Shown: positions 8,363-16,644 of the stretch, one piece after another
Position numbering within the stretch: the stretch's first letter is position 1
Layout: each line of letters starts with the position of its first letter
Origin: Pseudomonadota bacterium
GTDB lineage: Bacteria > Pseudomonadota > Alphaproteobacteria > Sphingomonadales > Sphingomonadaceae
DNA: 64,000 nucleotides
Reading direction: 5' to 3'
Assembly (NCBI GenBank): GCA_021849075.1
Contig: JAJZTH010000004.1
Coordinates: 1-64,000, forward strand
Program-made: the position numbers and the translations under genes
The notes under the pieces: generated by a model
What the model saw: only the letters and a program-made list of their open reading frames with translations
Database searches by the model: none
What the model was told of the DNA's origin: nothing

Positions 8363-8397
8363 CCTCAGGGCATGATGCCCTATCTCATGCTCTGAGG
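8363..8397. terminator. Hairpin after sodC
   Basis: CCTCAGGGCATGA pairs with TCATGCTCTGAGG (one G-T) around a 9-base loop, 10 bases after the sodC stop codon. The T run is weak (GTCAGTTGTTT). It is probably the sodC 3' end hairpin in the convergent sodC/thpR gap. Confidence 0.5.
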
Positions 8398-8410
8398 GTC
8401 AGTTGTTTAC

Positions 8411-8459
8411 CGTATTTTGCGGGCCGTCATCTGTTCCAGATGACTTCAAAATACTCTAG
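8411..8459 (-). repeat. Two-stem palindromic element, copy A (overlaps the thpR stop codon)
   Basis: The outer stem is GTATTTTG (8412-8419) with CAAAATAC (8447-8454). A 6-base left bulge CGGGCC follows, then the inner stem GTCATCTG (8426-8433) with CAGATGAC (8437-8444), a 3-base loop, a 2-base right bulge and terminal TCTAG. The CTA at 8456-8458 is the TAG stop codon of thpR on the minus strand. The copy at 14,333 has the same layout with different paired bases. Confidence 0.75.
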
Positions 8460-9016
8460 CCCGGTTCGCTGGTGCGATCCGGGCTGCTGGCCCGATATTC
8501 CTCGATCGGATGATAGGTCGCGCCGCCATGGCCGATCCGGCTTTCATAGAGGTGGAAGCTGTCGACCCGGAACGGCGCGCCTGACAAGCCCGCGTGCCGC
8601 GCAAGAAACGGATCGATGAAGCCGCCCGCGCGGCCAAACCGCGCCAGAGTGATATGCGGCAGATAGGCGCGGCTTTCCGGCTCCAGCCCGACAGAGACGC
8701 AGGTGCGATCAACCTTCTTATGGAGAGTGGCGAGCGGATGGCGCGGCTGGACGCCGGCCCAGAGCGTGTCGACTACAGCCTTGCGATCGAAGCTGCCCAC
8801 GCCATCCAGATGGATATCGAACGGGGCGAAGCGTATGCCAGCCAGCGCATCGGCAATGTCGTTGGCGGTGTGGCGATCGACTTCGCCGATGAAGCGCAAT
8901 GTCAGATGAAGCTGGGCATCATCCTGCCAGCGGGCGCCCTCCACACCGGCCATCAGTGACAGAAGATGCGCACGCTGATCAGCGGGCGGGCGGATGGCGA
9001 CGAACAGGCGATACAT
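8456..9016 (-). CDS. thpR: RNA 2',3'-cyclic phosphodiesterase (LigT/ThpR family)
   Basis: A 186-residue 2H phosphoesterase with both HxTx motifs: HLTLRFIG near residue 43 and HITLARFG near residue 130. The family opens 2',3'-cyclic phosphates on RNA ends in the cytoplasm. The start MYRLFVAIRPP is typical. The stop codon TAG is formed by the end of a palindromic element, so the transcript's 3' UTR begins directly with that hairpin. The gene is convergent with sodC. Confidence 0.92.
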   Translation of the reverse strand: MYRLFVAIRPPADQRAHLLSLMAGVEGARWQDDAQLHLTLRFIGEVDRHTANDIADALAGIRFAPFDIHLDGVGSFDRKAVVDTLWAGVQPRHPLATLHKKVDRTCVSVGLEPESRAYLPHITLARFGRAGGFIDPFLARHAGLSGAPFRVDSFHLYESRIGHGGATYHPIEEYRASSPDRTSEPG

Positions 9017-9249
9017 GCGGCCTATATTGGGGCGCAGGATCGGATTTGCCGCATCTTTTGCGGTGGGCCTGATGCCCGTGCGTGGTGAGCCGGGGCGTAG
9101 CTTGCCATTGTCGCCGCAATCTTCAGGTGGCGGTTAACTATCTTGTTGATGACGAACATGTCACAATGCCGGTTTGACTTGAAGTTACGGGGCGTTGCGC
9201 CGATAATAAGGAGAGCCGGTAAAGAGTATCGGCAAAGGAGAAGAGTTTC

Positions 9250-9987
9250 ATGGCCAACTGGTCCGACCCCCGTTCCGACATTGCGGGCTTTGGTGTCGAC
9301 GCCACCGCCGCGCGCGGCGAGGCGTTCGACGCCGGGCTGCGCCGCTATATGCTGTCGGTGTATAATTATATGGCGAGCGGCGTGCTGCTGACCGGCGTCG
9401 TCGCGATGCTGTTCGCGTCGAGCGGGCTGGCGCTCCAGATTCTGGCCGGTCCCGGCATTCTGAAATATGTCATCATGTTCGCGCCGCTGGCGTTCGTCAT
9501 GGTGATGAGCTTTGGCGCCAATCGCCTGTCCACCGTCACCATGCAGGCGCTGTTCTGGGCCTATGCGGCAGTGATGGGCCTGTCGCTGTCGTCGATCTTC
9601 CTGGTCTATACGGGTACGTCGATCGCGCAGACATTCTTCGCGACGGCAGCGGCTTTTGCGGGTCTTAGCCTCTATGGCTATACCACCAAGAAGGATCTGT
9701 CGGGCTTTGGCACCTTTCTGATCATGGGTCTGGTGGGCCTGCTGGTCGCTAGCCTGATCAACATCTTCCTGAAGTCCAGCACGATGGATTTGGTCATCAG
9801 CATCGTGGGCGTTCTGCTGTTTGCGGGCCTGACCGCCTATGACACGCAGAAGATCAAGAGCATCTATACCCATGTCGCGGGCACGGACATGATGGGCAAG
9901 TCGGTGGTGCTGGGGGCGCTGAACCTCTATCTCGACTTCATCAACATGTTCCTGTTCCTGCTGCGCTTCATGGGCGATCGCCGCTGA
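9250..9987 (+). CDS. Bax inhibitor-1 / YccA family membrane protein
   Basis: A 245-residue TMBIM-family protein with about seven transmembrane helices after a soluble N-terminus of some 35 residues. Family motifs are seen in GLSLYGYTTKKDLSGFG and in FAGLTAYDTQKIK, which carries the conserved acidic pair of the pH-sensitive calcium leak site. In bacteria the family interacts with FtsH (YccA) or leaks Ca2+ (BsYetJ). AAGGAG lies 7 bases before the ATG. It is a single gene ending at a strong terminator. Confidence 0.92.
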   Translation: MANWSDPRSDIAGFGVDATAARGEAFDAGLRRYMLSVYNYMASGVLLTGVVAMLFASSGLALQILAGPGILKYVIMFAPLAFVMVMSFGANRLSTVTMQALFWAYAAVMGLSLSSIFLVYTGTSIAQTFFATAAAFAGLSLYGYTTKKDLSGFGTFLIMGLVGLLVASLINIFLKSSTMDLVISIVGVLLFAGLTAYDTQKIKSIYTHVAGTDMMGKSVVLGALNLYLDFINMFLFLLRFMGDRR

Positions 9988-10012
9988 TAGCGACATGAAA
10001 TAGAGAATAGGG

Positions 10013-10049
10013 AGGCCCGGCGGATCATTCGCCGGGCCTTTTTCTTTTT
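10013..10049 (+). terminator. Rho-independent terminator of the Bax-inhibitor-1 gene
   Basis: AGGCCCGGCG pairs perfectly with CGCCGGGCCT (10 bp, 7-base loop) and is followed by TTTTCTTTTT. Confidence 0.9.
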
Positions 10050-10134
10050 GCATGCGGTCTGTGAGAACTGCTTAGGCAAAGGTTCATGTGCGCCGTGGCA
10101 TGAGCGGGCGGACCAACGGGTTGGGGATTGAACG

Positions 10135-10395
10135 ATGAGAAGGATGATGTGGGCGACGCCCTTGTTGCTGCTGGCGCTGCCGGGATGCGTGCGGACAGTG
10201 GCGAGCGTGGTGACGGCGCCCGTGCGGGCGGGGTCGCAGGTGGTGGACTGGACCACGACCAGCCAGGAAGAAGCCGACCGCAACTATGGCCGCAAGATGC
10301 GCAAGCAGGAGGCGCGCGAAGGCAAAGAGCGCAAGAAGGCGGACAAGGAACGCCGCAAACAATGCCGTGAGGCCGGCTACGATAATTGCGGCTGA
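10135..10395 (+). CDS. Small putative lipoprotein
   Basis: An 86-residue protein with a lipobox (LLLALPGC, cysteine at 19) and then a short spacer. The C-terminal half is extremely basic and acidic (KMRKQEAREGKERKKADKER), ending in two cysteines (QCREAGYDNCG). It would be anchored in the outer or inner membrane facing the periplasm. Unrecognised family and function. It is convergent with tsaC, whose stop lies 16 bases away. Confidence 0.75.
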   Translation: MRRMMWATPLLLLALPGCVRTVASVVTAPVRAGSQVVDWTTTSQEEADRNYGRKMRKQEAREGKERKKADKERRKQCREAGYDNCG

Positions 10396-10410
10396 CTGAT
10401 AAGCCGGGGG

Positions 10411-11367
10411 TCAGGCAGCGGCGCGTTTCAGCCGGTCGTTAATGGCCGCGCCAATGCCCTCCGCCGGGATCGGGGCGACGGCGATGCGGGCCGCTGCGCT
10501 GGCGTCTGCAATATGCAGCGCGGCGAACAGGTTTGCGCCGGCTTCCCGCAGATCCGCCTCCGGGCTGAGGTTGATGTGGCACGGCATCAGGCCGAAGCCG
10601 ATCAGATATTCGTCGCTTTCGGCGCGCAGCGCGTTCAGCCGGACTGGTTTGGACGGCGCGTAGTGGCTTTCGAGCTGGCCGGGGGCCTCTATCTTTGCAT
10701 TGTCCTTGCCTGTCATGACGGGCAGTCCAGTCGCCTCTTCCAGCATGGCGGCGGTGACGGGGCCGGGGCGAAGCAGGCGGACGCGATCCGCTTCGGGCGC
10801 GGCGATGGTGGACTCCAGCCCCTCGCTGGTCGGCCCTTCGTCCAGGATCAGCCGCACCTTGCCATTGAGGCTGGCGAGCACATGGTCGGCGCGGGTCGGG
10901 CTGATCGATCCGCTGCGATTGGCCGAAGGGGCGGCGAGCGGACGGCCGCTTTCGCGAATGAGGGATCGCATCGCCGGATGCGCAGGCAGACGCAGCGCCA
11001 CAGTGGGCAGGCCGGCGGTCACAAGGGGCGACAGGCCGCTGTCGGCGCGCACCGGCAGCACCAGCGTCAGCGGGCCGGGCCAGAAGCGGGTGGCCAGCAT
11101 TTCCGCCACGGATGAAAAGTCGGCGAGGCTGCGCGCCATCGCCAGATCAGCCACATGGACGATCAGTGGGTTGAAGCTGGGGCGCCCCTTGGCGCTATAA
11201 ATCGCGGCCACCGCATGGCTGTCCGTCGCATCGGCGGCGAGGCCGTATACCGTCTCTGTCGGAACCGCGACAGGCTCGCCCGCGCGGATGAGGAGGGCCG
11301 CTTCGCGCAGCGCTTCGGCGCCATAGCGGCTGGACTTGGTGGAATAGGTTGGATTGGCGATGGTCAC
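10411..11367 (-). CDS. tsaC: L-threonylcarbamoyladenylate synthase (Sua5 type)
   Basis: A 318-residue protein with a YrdC domain (VPTETVYGLAADAT, then KGRPSFNPLIVHV) and a C-terminal Sua5 domain (ESHYAPSKPVRL). It makes the threonylcarbamoyl-AMP used for t6A at tRNA position 37. The length marks it as the Sua5 form rather than short TsaC. The start codon is GTG at 11367 (M-T-I-A-N-P). Convergent with the small lipoprotein and divergent from the DUF815 gene. Confidence 0.93.
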   Translation of the reverse strand: MTIANPTYSTKSSRYGAEALREAALLIRAGEPVAVPTETVYGLAADATDSHAVAAIYSAKGRPSFNPLIVHVADLAMARSLADFSSVAEMLATRFWPGPLTLVLPVRADSGLSPLVTAGLPTVALRLPAHPAMRSLIRESGRPLAAPSANRSGSISPTRADHVLASLNGKVRLILDEGPTSEGLESTIAAPEADRVRLLRPGPVTAAMLEEATGLPVMTGKDNAKIEAPGQLESHYAPSKPVRLNALRAESDEYLIGFGLMPCHINLSPEADLREAGANLFAALHIADASAAARIAVAPIPAEGIGAAINDRLKRAAA

Positions 11368-11474
11368 AGTCCCCGCGATATAGCCCCCGGTTGGATCGAG
11401 TAAAAGGCCATTGCGTCAACAGAATGACATTGCGGCAACTTGCGGTCCGCGCTGTCGCTGATTAAGCCCGCGCC

Positions 11475-12293
11475 ATGACCGAAGCCCTTCTGACCCGCAT
11501 TGCCGAGGCGCTGGAGCGCCTGGCCCCACCGCCACCCGTTTCCGCCGATCTGGGCGCGTCACCTGCCTATGTCTGGGACGGCCATGCCATCCATGCGGTG
11601 GAGGCGTTCGCGCCGGTCGATTATGCGCTGCTGAGCGGGATCGATGCGCAGAAGAGCGCGCTGCTGGACAATAGCCGTCGCCATGCGGCCGGCCACGCCG
11701 CCCATGATGTGTTGTTGTGGGGCGCGCGGGGCACCGGCAAGTCGGCGGTGGTCGCGGGTGTCGTCGGCCAGTTGCAGGCCGAGGGGCAGGACATTGCATT
11801 GATGCAATGCGCGATCGACGAACTGGCGAGCCTGCCGAAGCTATTTTCCCTGCTGCGCGGGACGACGCGCCCGTTCATCCTGTTCCTCGACGATCTGGGC
11901 TTTGACGATCATGGCGCGGGCGATGCGCGTGCGCTGCGATCGCTGTTGCAGGGCGGGACGGCGGCGCGGCCGGCCAATGTCCGCCTGTATGTGACGTCCA
12001 ACCGCCGCCATATCGTGCCGCGCCATTTGGCCGAGCAGGATGATCCGATCAATCCGCGCGATGTGATTGACGACAAGATGGCGCTGTCCGATCGCTTCGG
12101 GCTGAGCCTGGGCTTCCATGCGATCGATCAGGACGCCTATGTCGCGATCGTCAGCGGTTATGCCGGCAAGCTGGGCCTGAGTTTCGATCCGCTGGAAGCG
12201 ATCCAGTGGGCGACGCAGCGCGGCAGCCGGTCGGGCCGGGTCGCCTGGCAATATGTGGTGGAACTAGCCGGGCGAAACGGGCTGACGCTCTGA
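11475..12293 (+). CDS. DUF815 family P-loop ATPase
   Basis: A 272-residue AAA-type ATPase. Walker A is GARGTGKSA near residue 83, Walker B is FILFLDDLGF near residue 137, and a sensor-like segment is LYVTSNRRHIVPRH. These are hallmarks of DUF815, a family of unknown role that resembles DnaC/helicase-loader ATPases. The N-terminal region (first 40 residues) is proline-rich and variable. It is a single gene, convergent with the sugar dehydrogenase. Confidence 0.85.
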   Translation: MTEALLTRIAEALERLAPPPPVSADLGASPAYVWDGHAIHAVEAFAPVDYALLSGIDAQKSALLDNSRRHAAGHAAHDVLLWGARGTGKSAVVAGVVGQLQAEGQDIALMQCAIDELASLPKLFSLLRGTTRPFILFLDDLGFDDHGAGDARALRSLLQGGTAARPANVRLYVTSNRRHIVPRHLAEQDDPINPRDVIDDKMALSDRFGLSLGFHAIDQDAYVAIVSGYAGKLGLSFDPLEAIQWATQRGSRSGRVAWQYVVELAGRNGLTL

Positions 12294-12304
12294 GCCAGCC
12301 CGTT
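12276..12304. terminator. Hairpin overlapping the DUF815 stop codon
   Basis: AACGGGCTG and CAGCCCGTT form a 9-bp stem around 11 bases that contain the TGA. It sits in the 24-base convergent gap and may serve both genes. There is no long T tract. Confidence 0.5.
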
Positions 12305-12317
12305 CCGGGTCAGGACG

Positions 12318-13643
12318 TCACTTCGCCTTCGTCACCCGCCAGATCACGCCGCCGACATCGTCGCTGACCAGCAGCGCGCCTTTGGCGTCGGCTGTGACGT
12401 CGACCGGGCGGCCCTGCGCTGCGCCATCCTTGTCGAGGAAGCCGGTGAGGACGTCCACAGGCTTGGCCTTGCCGGCTTCGCCATCAGCAAAGCCGACATA
12501 GACGACCTTGTAGCCTGCGGCGGGCTTGCGGTTCCAGCTGCCATGCAGGCCGACGAAGGCGCCGTCGGTGTAGGGCGCGCCAAGCTGCACCTTATCGGCG
12601 AAGGTGAGGCCCAGCGGGGCGACATGATTGCCCAGCGCATAATCGGGACGCTTGGTATATTCGCGAATTTCAGGGCGTTGGGGCTGAACCCGGCGGTCCT
12701 CATAACCGCCCCAATAATTCCACGGCCAGCCGTAGAAGGCGCCGAATTCGACGCGCGTGAGATAGTCGGGGACCAGATCGCCGCCCAGCATGTCGCGTTC
12801 ATTGACGACGCCCCACAATGCGCCGCTTTTGGGTTCGAACGCCAGGCCGACGGGATTGCGCAGGCCCGACGCGAAGACGCGCTTATAGCCGGTCCTGGGG
12901 TTCACTTCGAACACCAGCGCGCGATTCTTTTCCGCTTCCAACCCATTGTCGCCAATATTGCTGTTGGAGCCGACGCCGACATAGAGCAGCCCTTCAGGGC
13001 TGGCGGCCAGACTCTTGGTCCAGTGCTGGTTGGGCGCCTGAGCAGGCAGGTCGATGATCTTGCGGCCCTTGGCGGCGATCTTGAGTTCGCCCTCCTTATA
13101 GGGGAAGGCCATCAGCGCGTCGGTATTGGCGACATAGAGGGTGTCGCCGATCAGCGCCATGCCATAAGGCGAATTGAGGCCGGTGAGGAAAGCGGTCTTG
13201 GTTTCGGCCTTGCCGTCACCGTCAGCGTCACGCAGCAGGGTGATGCGGTTGGCCGAAGGCACGCCGGCACCAGCCTTGTTCATCAGATAATTCATCACCC
13301 GGTCGACCAGCCCATCTTTGGGGCGCGGCGGGCTGTTGGTTTCGGCGACCAATATGTCGCCATTGGGCAGGCGCAGCAGGGACCGTGGATGGGCGAGGCC
13401 ATCGGCAAAGCGTGCGACCGCCAGCCCCTTGGCCGCGACGGGTTTGGCATCGCCCTGCCATGGCTTCACTTCGGCGATGTTGATCGTGGGCAGCATTTCG
13501 CTGCGCGGGCTGGTGAAGACCGGCTCTCGTCCGGTATCGGATCCGACGGGCAATTGGGCGGTGTCGCCCTGCGCCAGATAAAGAAAAACGCCGCCGGCCA
13601 GAGCCAGGGCGACGAGCGGCAGGGCAATGAAATGCTTCTTCAT
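12318..13643 (-). CDS. PQQ-dependent sugar dehydrogenase / sorbosone dehydrogenase family protein
   Basis: A 441-residue beta-propeller protein with an N-terminal membrane anchor or signal (KKHFIALPLVALALAGGVFL). Blade motifs include GLNSPYGMALIGDTLYVANTD and SGLRNPVGLAFEPKSGALW, and the active-site-like VNERDMLG. The family oxidises sugars in the periplasm with PQQ and passes electrons to the respiratory chain, though many members are uncharacterised. The ATG at 13643 starts a good signal; the in-frame extension to 13679 is rejected. No PQQ synthesis genes are in the window. Confidence 0.85.
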   Translation of the reverse strand: MKKHFIALPLVALALAGGVFLYLAQGDTAQLPVGSDTGREPVFTSPRSEMLPTINIAEVKPWQGDAKPVAAKGLAVARFADGLAHPRSLLRLPNGDILVAETNSPPRPKDGLVDRVMNYLMNKAGAGVPSANRITLLRDADGDGKAETKTAFLTGLNSPYGMALIGDTLYVANTDALMAFPYKEGELKIAAKGRKIIDLPAQAPNQHWTKSLAASPEGLLYVGVGSNSNIGDNGLEAEKNRALVFEVNPRTGYKRVFASGLRNPVGLAFEPKSGALWGVVNERDMLGGDLVPDYLTRVEFGAFYGWPWNYWGGYEDRRVQPQRPEIREYTKRPDYALGNHVAPLGLTFADKVQLGAPYTDGAFVGLHGSWNRKPAAGYKVVYVGFADGEAGKAKPVDVLTGFLDKDGAAQGRPVDVTADAKGALLVSDDVGGVIWRVTKAK

Positions 13644-13704
13644 GCGCCCACATCTATGCGGGCGCGAAGCGGTGGGCAAGGCGGATGCGTGGCGAAAGCT
13701 GCGC

Positions 13705-13878
13705 TTATTTGCCGCGTTCGCGCAGGTAAAGGATAAGGGCGATCAGGATGCCGAGCGCGGCGCCCACAAGCAGGCCGATGCTGGGTTGCCCCATCGTGCC
13801 CCCGACGATCGCGCCGCCCAGGATCAGGAAGGCGATGATCGCGCCGGCGCCGGTGGGGTTGCTCTTGCCCTTGTTCAT
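13705..13878 (-). CDS. Small two-helix membrane protein
   Basis: A 57-residue protein (MNKGKSNPTGAGAIIAFLIL at the start) with two transmembrane helices separated by GTMGQPS and ending in a basic tail (YLRERGK). AAGGA lies 6 bases before the ATG at 13878. Short helical proteins of this kind sit upstream of many sphingomonad envelope genes; no function is known. It precedes the sugar dehydrogenase on the same strand by 61 bases. Confidence 0.7.
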   Translation of the reverse strand: MNKGKSNPTGAGAIIAFLILGGAIVGGTMGQPSIGLLVGAALGILIALILYLRERGK

Positions 13879-14108
13879 GCCCGGTCCTTGCCATGGCGCA
13901 AAGGGGAAGGCCAGCGGCTTTGTGGGCGCGATGCCATTGGCTTGTTTCGGGACGCGCTGTCCCGATTGCGGACAATCGTGCCAAGACGGGACTTGGCTAA
14001 TGGTGGATTCACCCTCGTAACCGGCGGTATGAGCCAAGGCGTTGAAATGGCATGGCGATTGAATGGCGCGTCAGGCAAAAAGGTCGCCAAGAAAAGTCGG
14101 GGGTTACA

Positions 14109-14318
14109 ATGCAGGTGCCATATCTTGCGAACCGCAAGAGCTATGAGGATGCCGCGGAACTGATGACGCTGTTTGGAGCGGATGCCGGCTATGAAGCGGC
14201 TGCGCGCGCCGACCGCAGTCTGGATCAGGGCAATCATATCCATTTCTGCCACTGGCGACAGATTGAGCGACTGATCGTGCTGCTCGCTTACGACCAGCCG
14301 CTCGGAACGATCCACTGA
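14109..14318 (+). CDS. Conserved small hypothetical protein
   Basis: A 69-residue soluble protein with NRKSYEDAAELMTLFGADAG and an unusual His/Cys-rich stretch HIHFCHWRQIERL. It resembles small conserved sphingomonad proteins, from memory only. An alternative ATG at 14052 gives 88 residues but the extra N-terminus looks random. It is convergent with argC and ends 15 bases before palindromic element copy B. Function unknown. Confidence 0.6.
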   Translation: MQVPYLANRKSYEDAAELMTLFGADAGYEAAARADRSLDQGNHIHFCHWRQIERLIVLLAYDQPLGTIH

Positions 14319-14332
14319 GAGTCTTTTCTTTC

Positions 14333-14382
14333 CGCATTTTCCGAGCCAGCAGATGATGCCATCTGCTTCGAAAATGCTCTAG
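14333..14382 (-). repeat. Two-stem palindromic element, copy B (overlaps the argC stop codon)
   Basis: The outer stem is GCATTTTC (14334-14341) with GAAAATGC (14370-14377). The 6-base left bulge is CGAGCC, the inner stem AGCAGATG (14348-14355) with CATCTGCT (14360-14367), the loop ATGC, the right bulge TC, and then TCTAG. CTA at 14379-14381 is the TAG stop of argC. Compared with copy A, six base pairs differ but stay paired, while the bulge CGRGCC and TCTAG are kept. Confidence 0.75.
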
Positions 14383-15323
14383 AGGCGAAGTCCTGCGGTT
14401 TCGGGCAGGCTGGCCAATATGTTGAGATTCTGAACGGCCGCGCCGGCTGCGCCCTTGCCCAGATTGTCGAGCGCGGCGACCAGTCGCGCCTGTCCGCGAT
14501 CTTCATTGCCAAAGACGAACAGGGCGAGACGATCGGTCGCGCCAACATGCTCCAGCGTGACATTGCCCATGGCGGCGCTGTCCTGCGGCGAGGCGACGCT
14601 GACGACCGAAGATCCCGCATAGGCGGCGGCGAGCGCGGCGTGGATGTCGGCAACCGAAGGCGCGCCGGGCATGGCGCGCAATTGCAGCGGCACTTCCACG
14701 ATCATGCCGCGATAGGCATTGGCCACCGCCGGCGCGAAAAGTGGGGGATGGGCAAGTCCGGAATAGCGGGTCATCTCCGGCACATGCTTGTGCGCCAAAC
14801 TAAGGCCATAGGGCAGGAAGGCGCTGGGCGCGCCCGTTTCGCCTTCATAATCGGCGATCATCGCCTTGCCGCCGCCCGAATAGCCCGACGCGCCCGAAAC
14901 CGTCACCGGCCAGTCTGTGGGCAACAATCCTGCCAACACCAAAGGGCGCACCAGCGCCAGGAAGCCGGTGGGCCAGCAGCCCGGATTGGCGACGAAGCGG
15001 CTGTTCGCCAGCACATCCCGATGGCCCGGCTCCAGTTCAGGAAAGCCATAGGTCCAGCCATCCGCCACGCGATGCGCGGTCGACGCATCGATGACGCGAG
15101 TATGGTCGTTATCGATCAGCGACACGGCTTCGCGCGCCGCGTCGTCGGGCAGGCAGAGGATGACGATATCGGCGGCATTCAGTGCATCGCGGCGCGCAGC
15201 GGCATCGCGGCGCTTTTCTTCCGGCACCGTGATTAGCGAAAGTTCGGGGCGATCGGCGAGCCGGTCGGCGATTTCGATGCCGGTGGTGCCATGACCGCCG
15301 TCGATGAAAATTTTCGTGCTCAT
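14379..15323 (-). CDS. argC: N-acetyl-gamma-glutamyl-phosphate reductase (type 2)
   Basis: A 314-residue ArgC of the short type 2 class. The catalytic cysteine lies in NPGCWPTG, the NADP loop in DGGHGTTG, and the conserved segment is SGASGYSGGGK. It makes N-acetylglutamate semialdehyde in arginine synthesis. The ATG at 15323 overlaps the stop codon of the NlpC gene (ATGA), so the two are translationally coupled. This is an unexpected partner for an arginine gene. The stop codon lies in a palindromic element. Confidence 0.93.
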   Translation of the reverse strand: MSTKIFIDGGHGTTGIEIADRLADRPELSLITVPEEKRRDAAARRDALNAADIVILCLPDDAAREAVSLIDNDHTRVIDASTAHRVADGWTYGFPELEPGHRDVLANSRFVANPGCWPTGFLALVRPLVLAGLLPTDWPVTVSGASGYSGGGKAMIADYEGETGAPSAFLPYGLSLAHKHVPEMTRYSGLAHPPLFAPAVANAYRGMIVEVPLQLRAMPGAPSVADIHAALAAAYAGSSVVSVASPQDSAAMGNVTLEHVGATDRLALFVFGNEDRGQARLVAALDNLGKGAAGAAVQNLNILASLPETAGLRL

Positions 15324-16228
15324 GGCGTCAACCTCCGCCGTGCGATGATGGGCTGAACATGCGTATCGGCAAGCCGGGCGACGACGTCCGCCAGCGGTTC
15401 GCGTACGACCGCCATCCAATGGGCATTGGCATGCAGCAGGGTCTTGCCGTCGATCATGATGCCGACATGGCCGGGGAAGAAGATGAGGTCGCCCCGCTGC
15501 AGCGCGGCTTCGCTATCGATCGGCTCACCAATGCCTTCGCATTGCAGATCGGTGTCGCGCGGAACCGCGATGCCCGCCGATCCCAGAGCCACCTGCACCA
15601 GGCCCGAACAGTCGATGCCGCGATGGCCGCGTCCACCCCAGACATAGGGCCGGCCGATATAGGATTTCGCGACAGCAACCCAGTCGGATTCCAGTTCCGT
15701 GGCGGGGGCGGTGTGGCGCACATGAATGAAGCCATCGGCGCAGGCGATGAAGTCGCCCTGCGCCTCCCCGGAGAAACGGGCGCCGCGCGGCCAATAGTCG
15801 GCGATGACCGACTTGATGTCCGGTGCGCTGAACAATGGGGCCAGCGACGCGGAAATGCGATGGGTTGGTTTGCCTTCGACATCCAGTGCGTCGCGCCGGA
15901 CATAGCCGACATAGCCGTCATGTCCGCAAAAGCCCCACGCCCAGTCGGTCGTGACGTCCAGCGCGTGGAAGGTTTCGCCGCGCAGCAATTCGCTGACCGC
16001 TTCCGATGTGGACGAAGCGGCTGACAGGATGGGGGCGCCGGGCGCCACGCAGGTCAGCGGGACAGCGCGCGCATAATGGGCGGAAAAAAGCGTGCCTGCG
16101 AGCGCAAGGTCGGCAAGGTCGCCGCGTGCAGCATGGACGCGGCGGTCAAGCGCGACCGATCGGCCGTCCAGCTTGAACCGGGTTCTTTCAGGCGGTGCGT
16201 TCCGCGTGGGGGTGTTCGTGCCGTTCAT
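15320..16228 (-). CDS. NlpC/P60 family cell-wall peptidase
   Basis: A 302-residue protein. Residues about 20-175 look like two SH3-type bacterial dipeptidase domains. Residues 180-300 are the NlpC/P60 domain with catalytic C207 (GIDCSGLVQ), H254 (FPGHVGIMID) and a polar third residue in HANAHW. There is no signal peptide, which fits a cytoplasmic recycling gamma-D-glutamyl-L-diamino acid peptidase. The start at 16228 lies inside the 3' end of the marR gene (41-bp overlap). The neighbouring leucyl aminopeptidase suggests joint breakdown of muropeptides. Confidence 0.88.
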   Translation of the reverse strand: MNGTNTPTRNAPPERTRFKLDGRSVALDRRVHAARGDLADLALAGTLFSAHYARAVPLTCVAPGAPILSAASSTSEAVSELLRGETFHALDVTTDWAWGFCGHDGYVGYVRRDALDVEGKPTHRISASLAPLFSAPDIKSVIADYWPRGARFSGEAQGDFIACADGFIHVRHTAPATELESDWVAVAKSYIGRPYVWGGRGHRGIDCSGLVQVALGSAGIAVPRDTDLQCEGIGEPIDSEAALQRGDLIFFPGHVGIMIDGKTLLHANAHWMAVVREPLADVVARLADTHVQPIIARRRLTP

Positions 16229-16595
16229 CGCGCGCGGTTCCTGCGATGAAATGGTGAAAGGCGTCAAGGAATTCCGCGCCTTTTGGCGTCCGGGTGATGA
16301 AAATATTGCGACGATCGGCTGCATCGCGCTCGCGGCGGAGGTAGCCAAGCGCCGAAAGCTTGTTGAGCGCGCGCGTAATGACCGGCTTCGACACATGCAG
16401 CGCTTCGGCCAGACCGCGCACCGTATGCGGGCCAGAACCGATATAAACCGTCATCATCAGGGCCATTTGCCGGTTGGTCAGATCCGGTTTCCCCGATCGG
16501 ACATAATCGACCAGCGTGCGCATCCATTGTCCCAGAGGCTGGAGGCCGGGACGCCCTAATTCCAGGGCACGATCGGAAGCTGAATGTGCGTTCAT
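16188..16595 (-). CDS. MarR family transcriptional regulator
   Basis: A 135-residue winged-helix protein. The recognition region is HTVRGLAEALHVSKPVITRALNK (split here as HTVRGLAEALHVS and KPVITRALNK), followed by the wing LRRERDAADRRNIFITRTPKG. The C-terminus is short for MarR and ends in a His/Glu-rich tail that overlaps the NlpC gene. It lies between the aminopeptidase and NlpC genes on the same strand and may control this operon. Its ligand is unknown. Confidence 0.85.
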   Translation of the reverse strand: MNAHSASDRALELGRPGLQPLGQWMRTLVDYVRSGKPDLTNRQMALMMTVYIGSGPHTVRGLAEALHVSKPVITRALNKLSALGYLRRERDAADRRNIFITRTPKGAEFLDAFHHFIAGTARDERHEHPHAERTA

Positions 16596-16644
16596 GCAGC
16601 CTTAACGCACGATTCCCAATCCGGTTGCGTAACGGATGCGCGCC

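Noticed and set aside
9174..9207. A sigma-70 promoter (TTGACT ... GATAAT) upstream of the Bax-inhibitor-1 gene
   Set aside because: The spacing between the hexamers is 22 bases, too long for a confident call.
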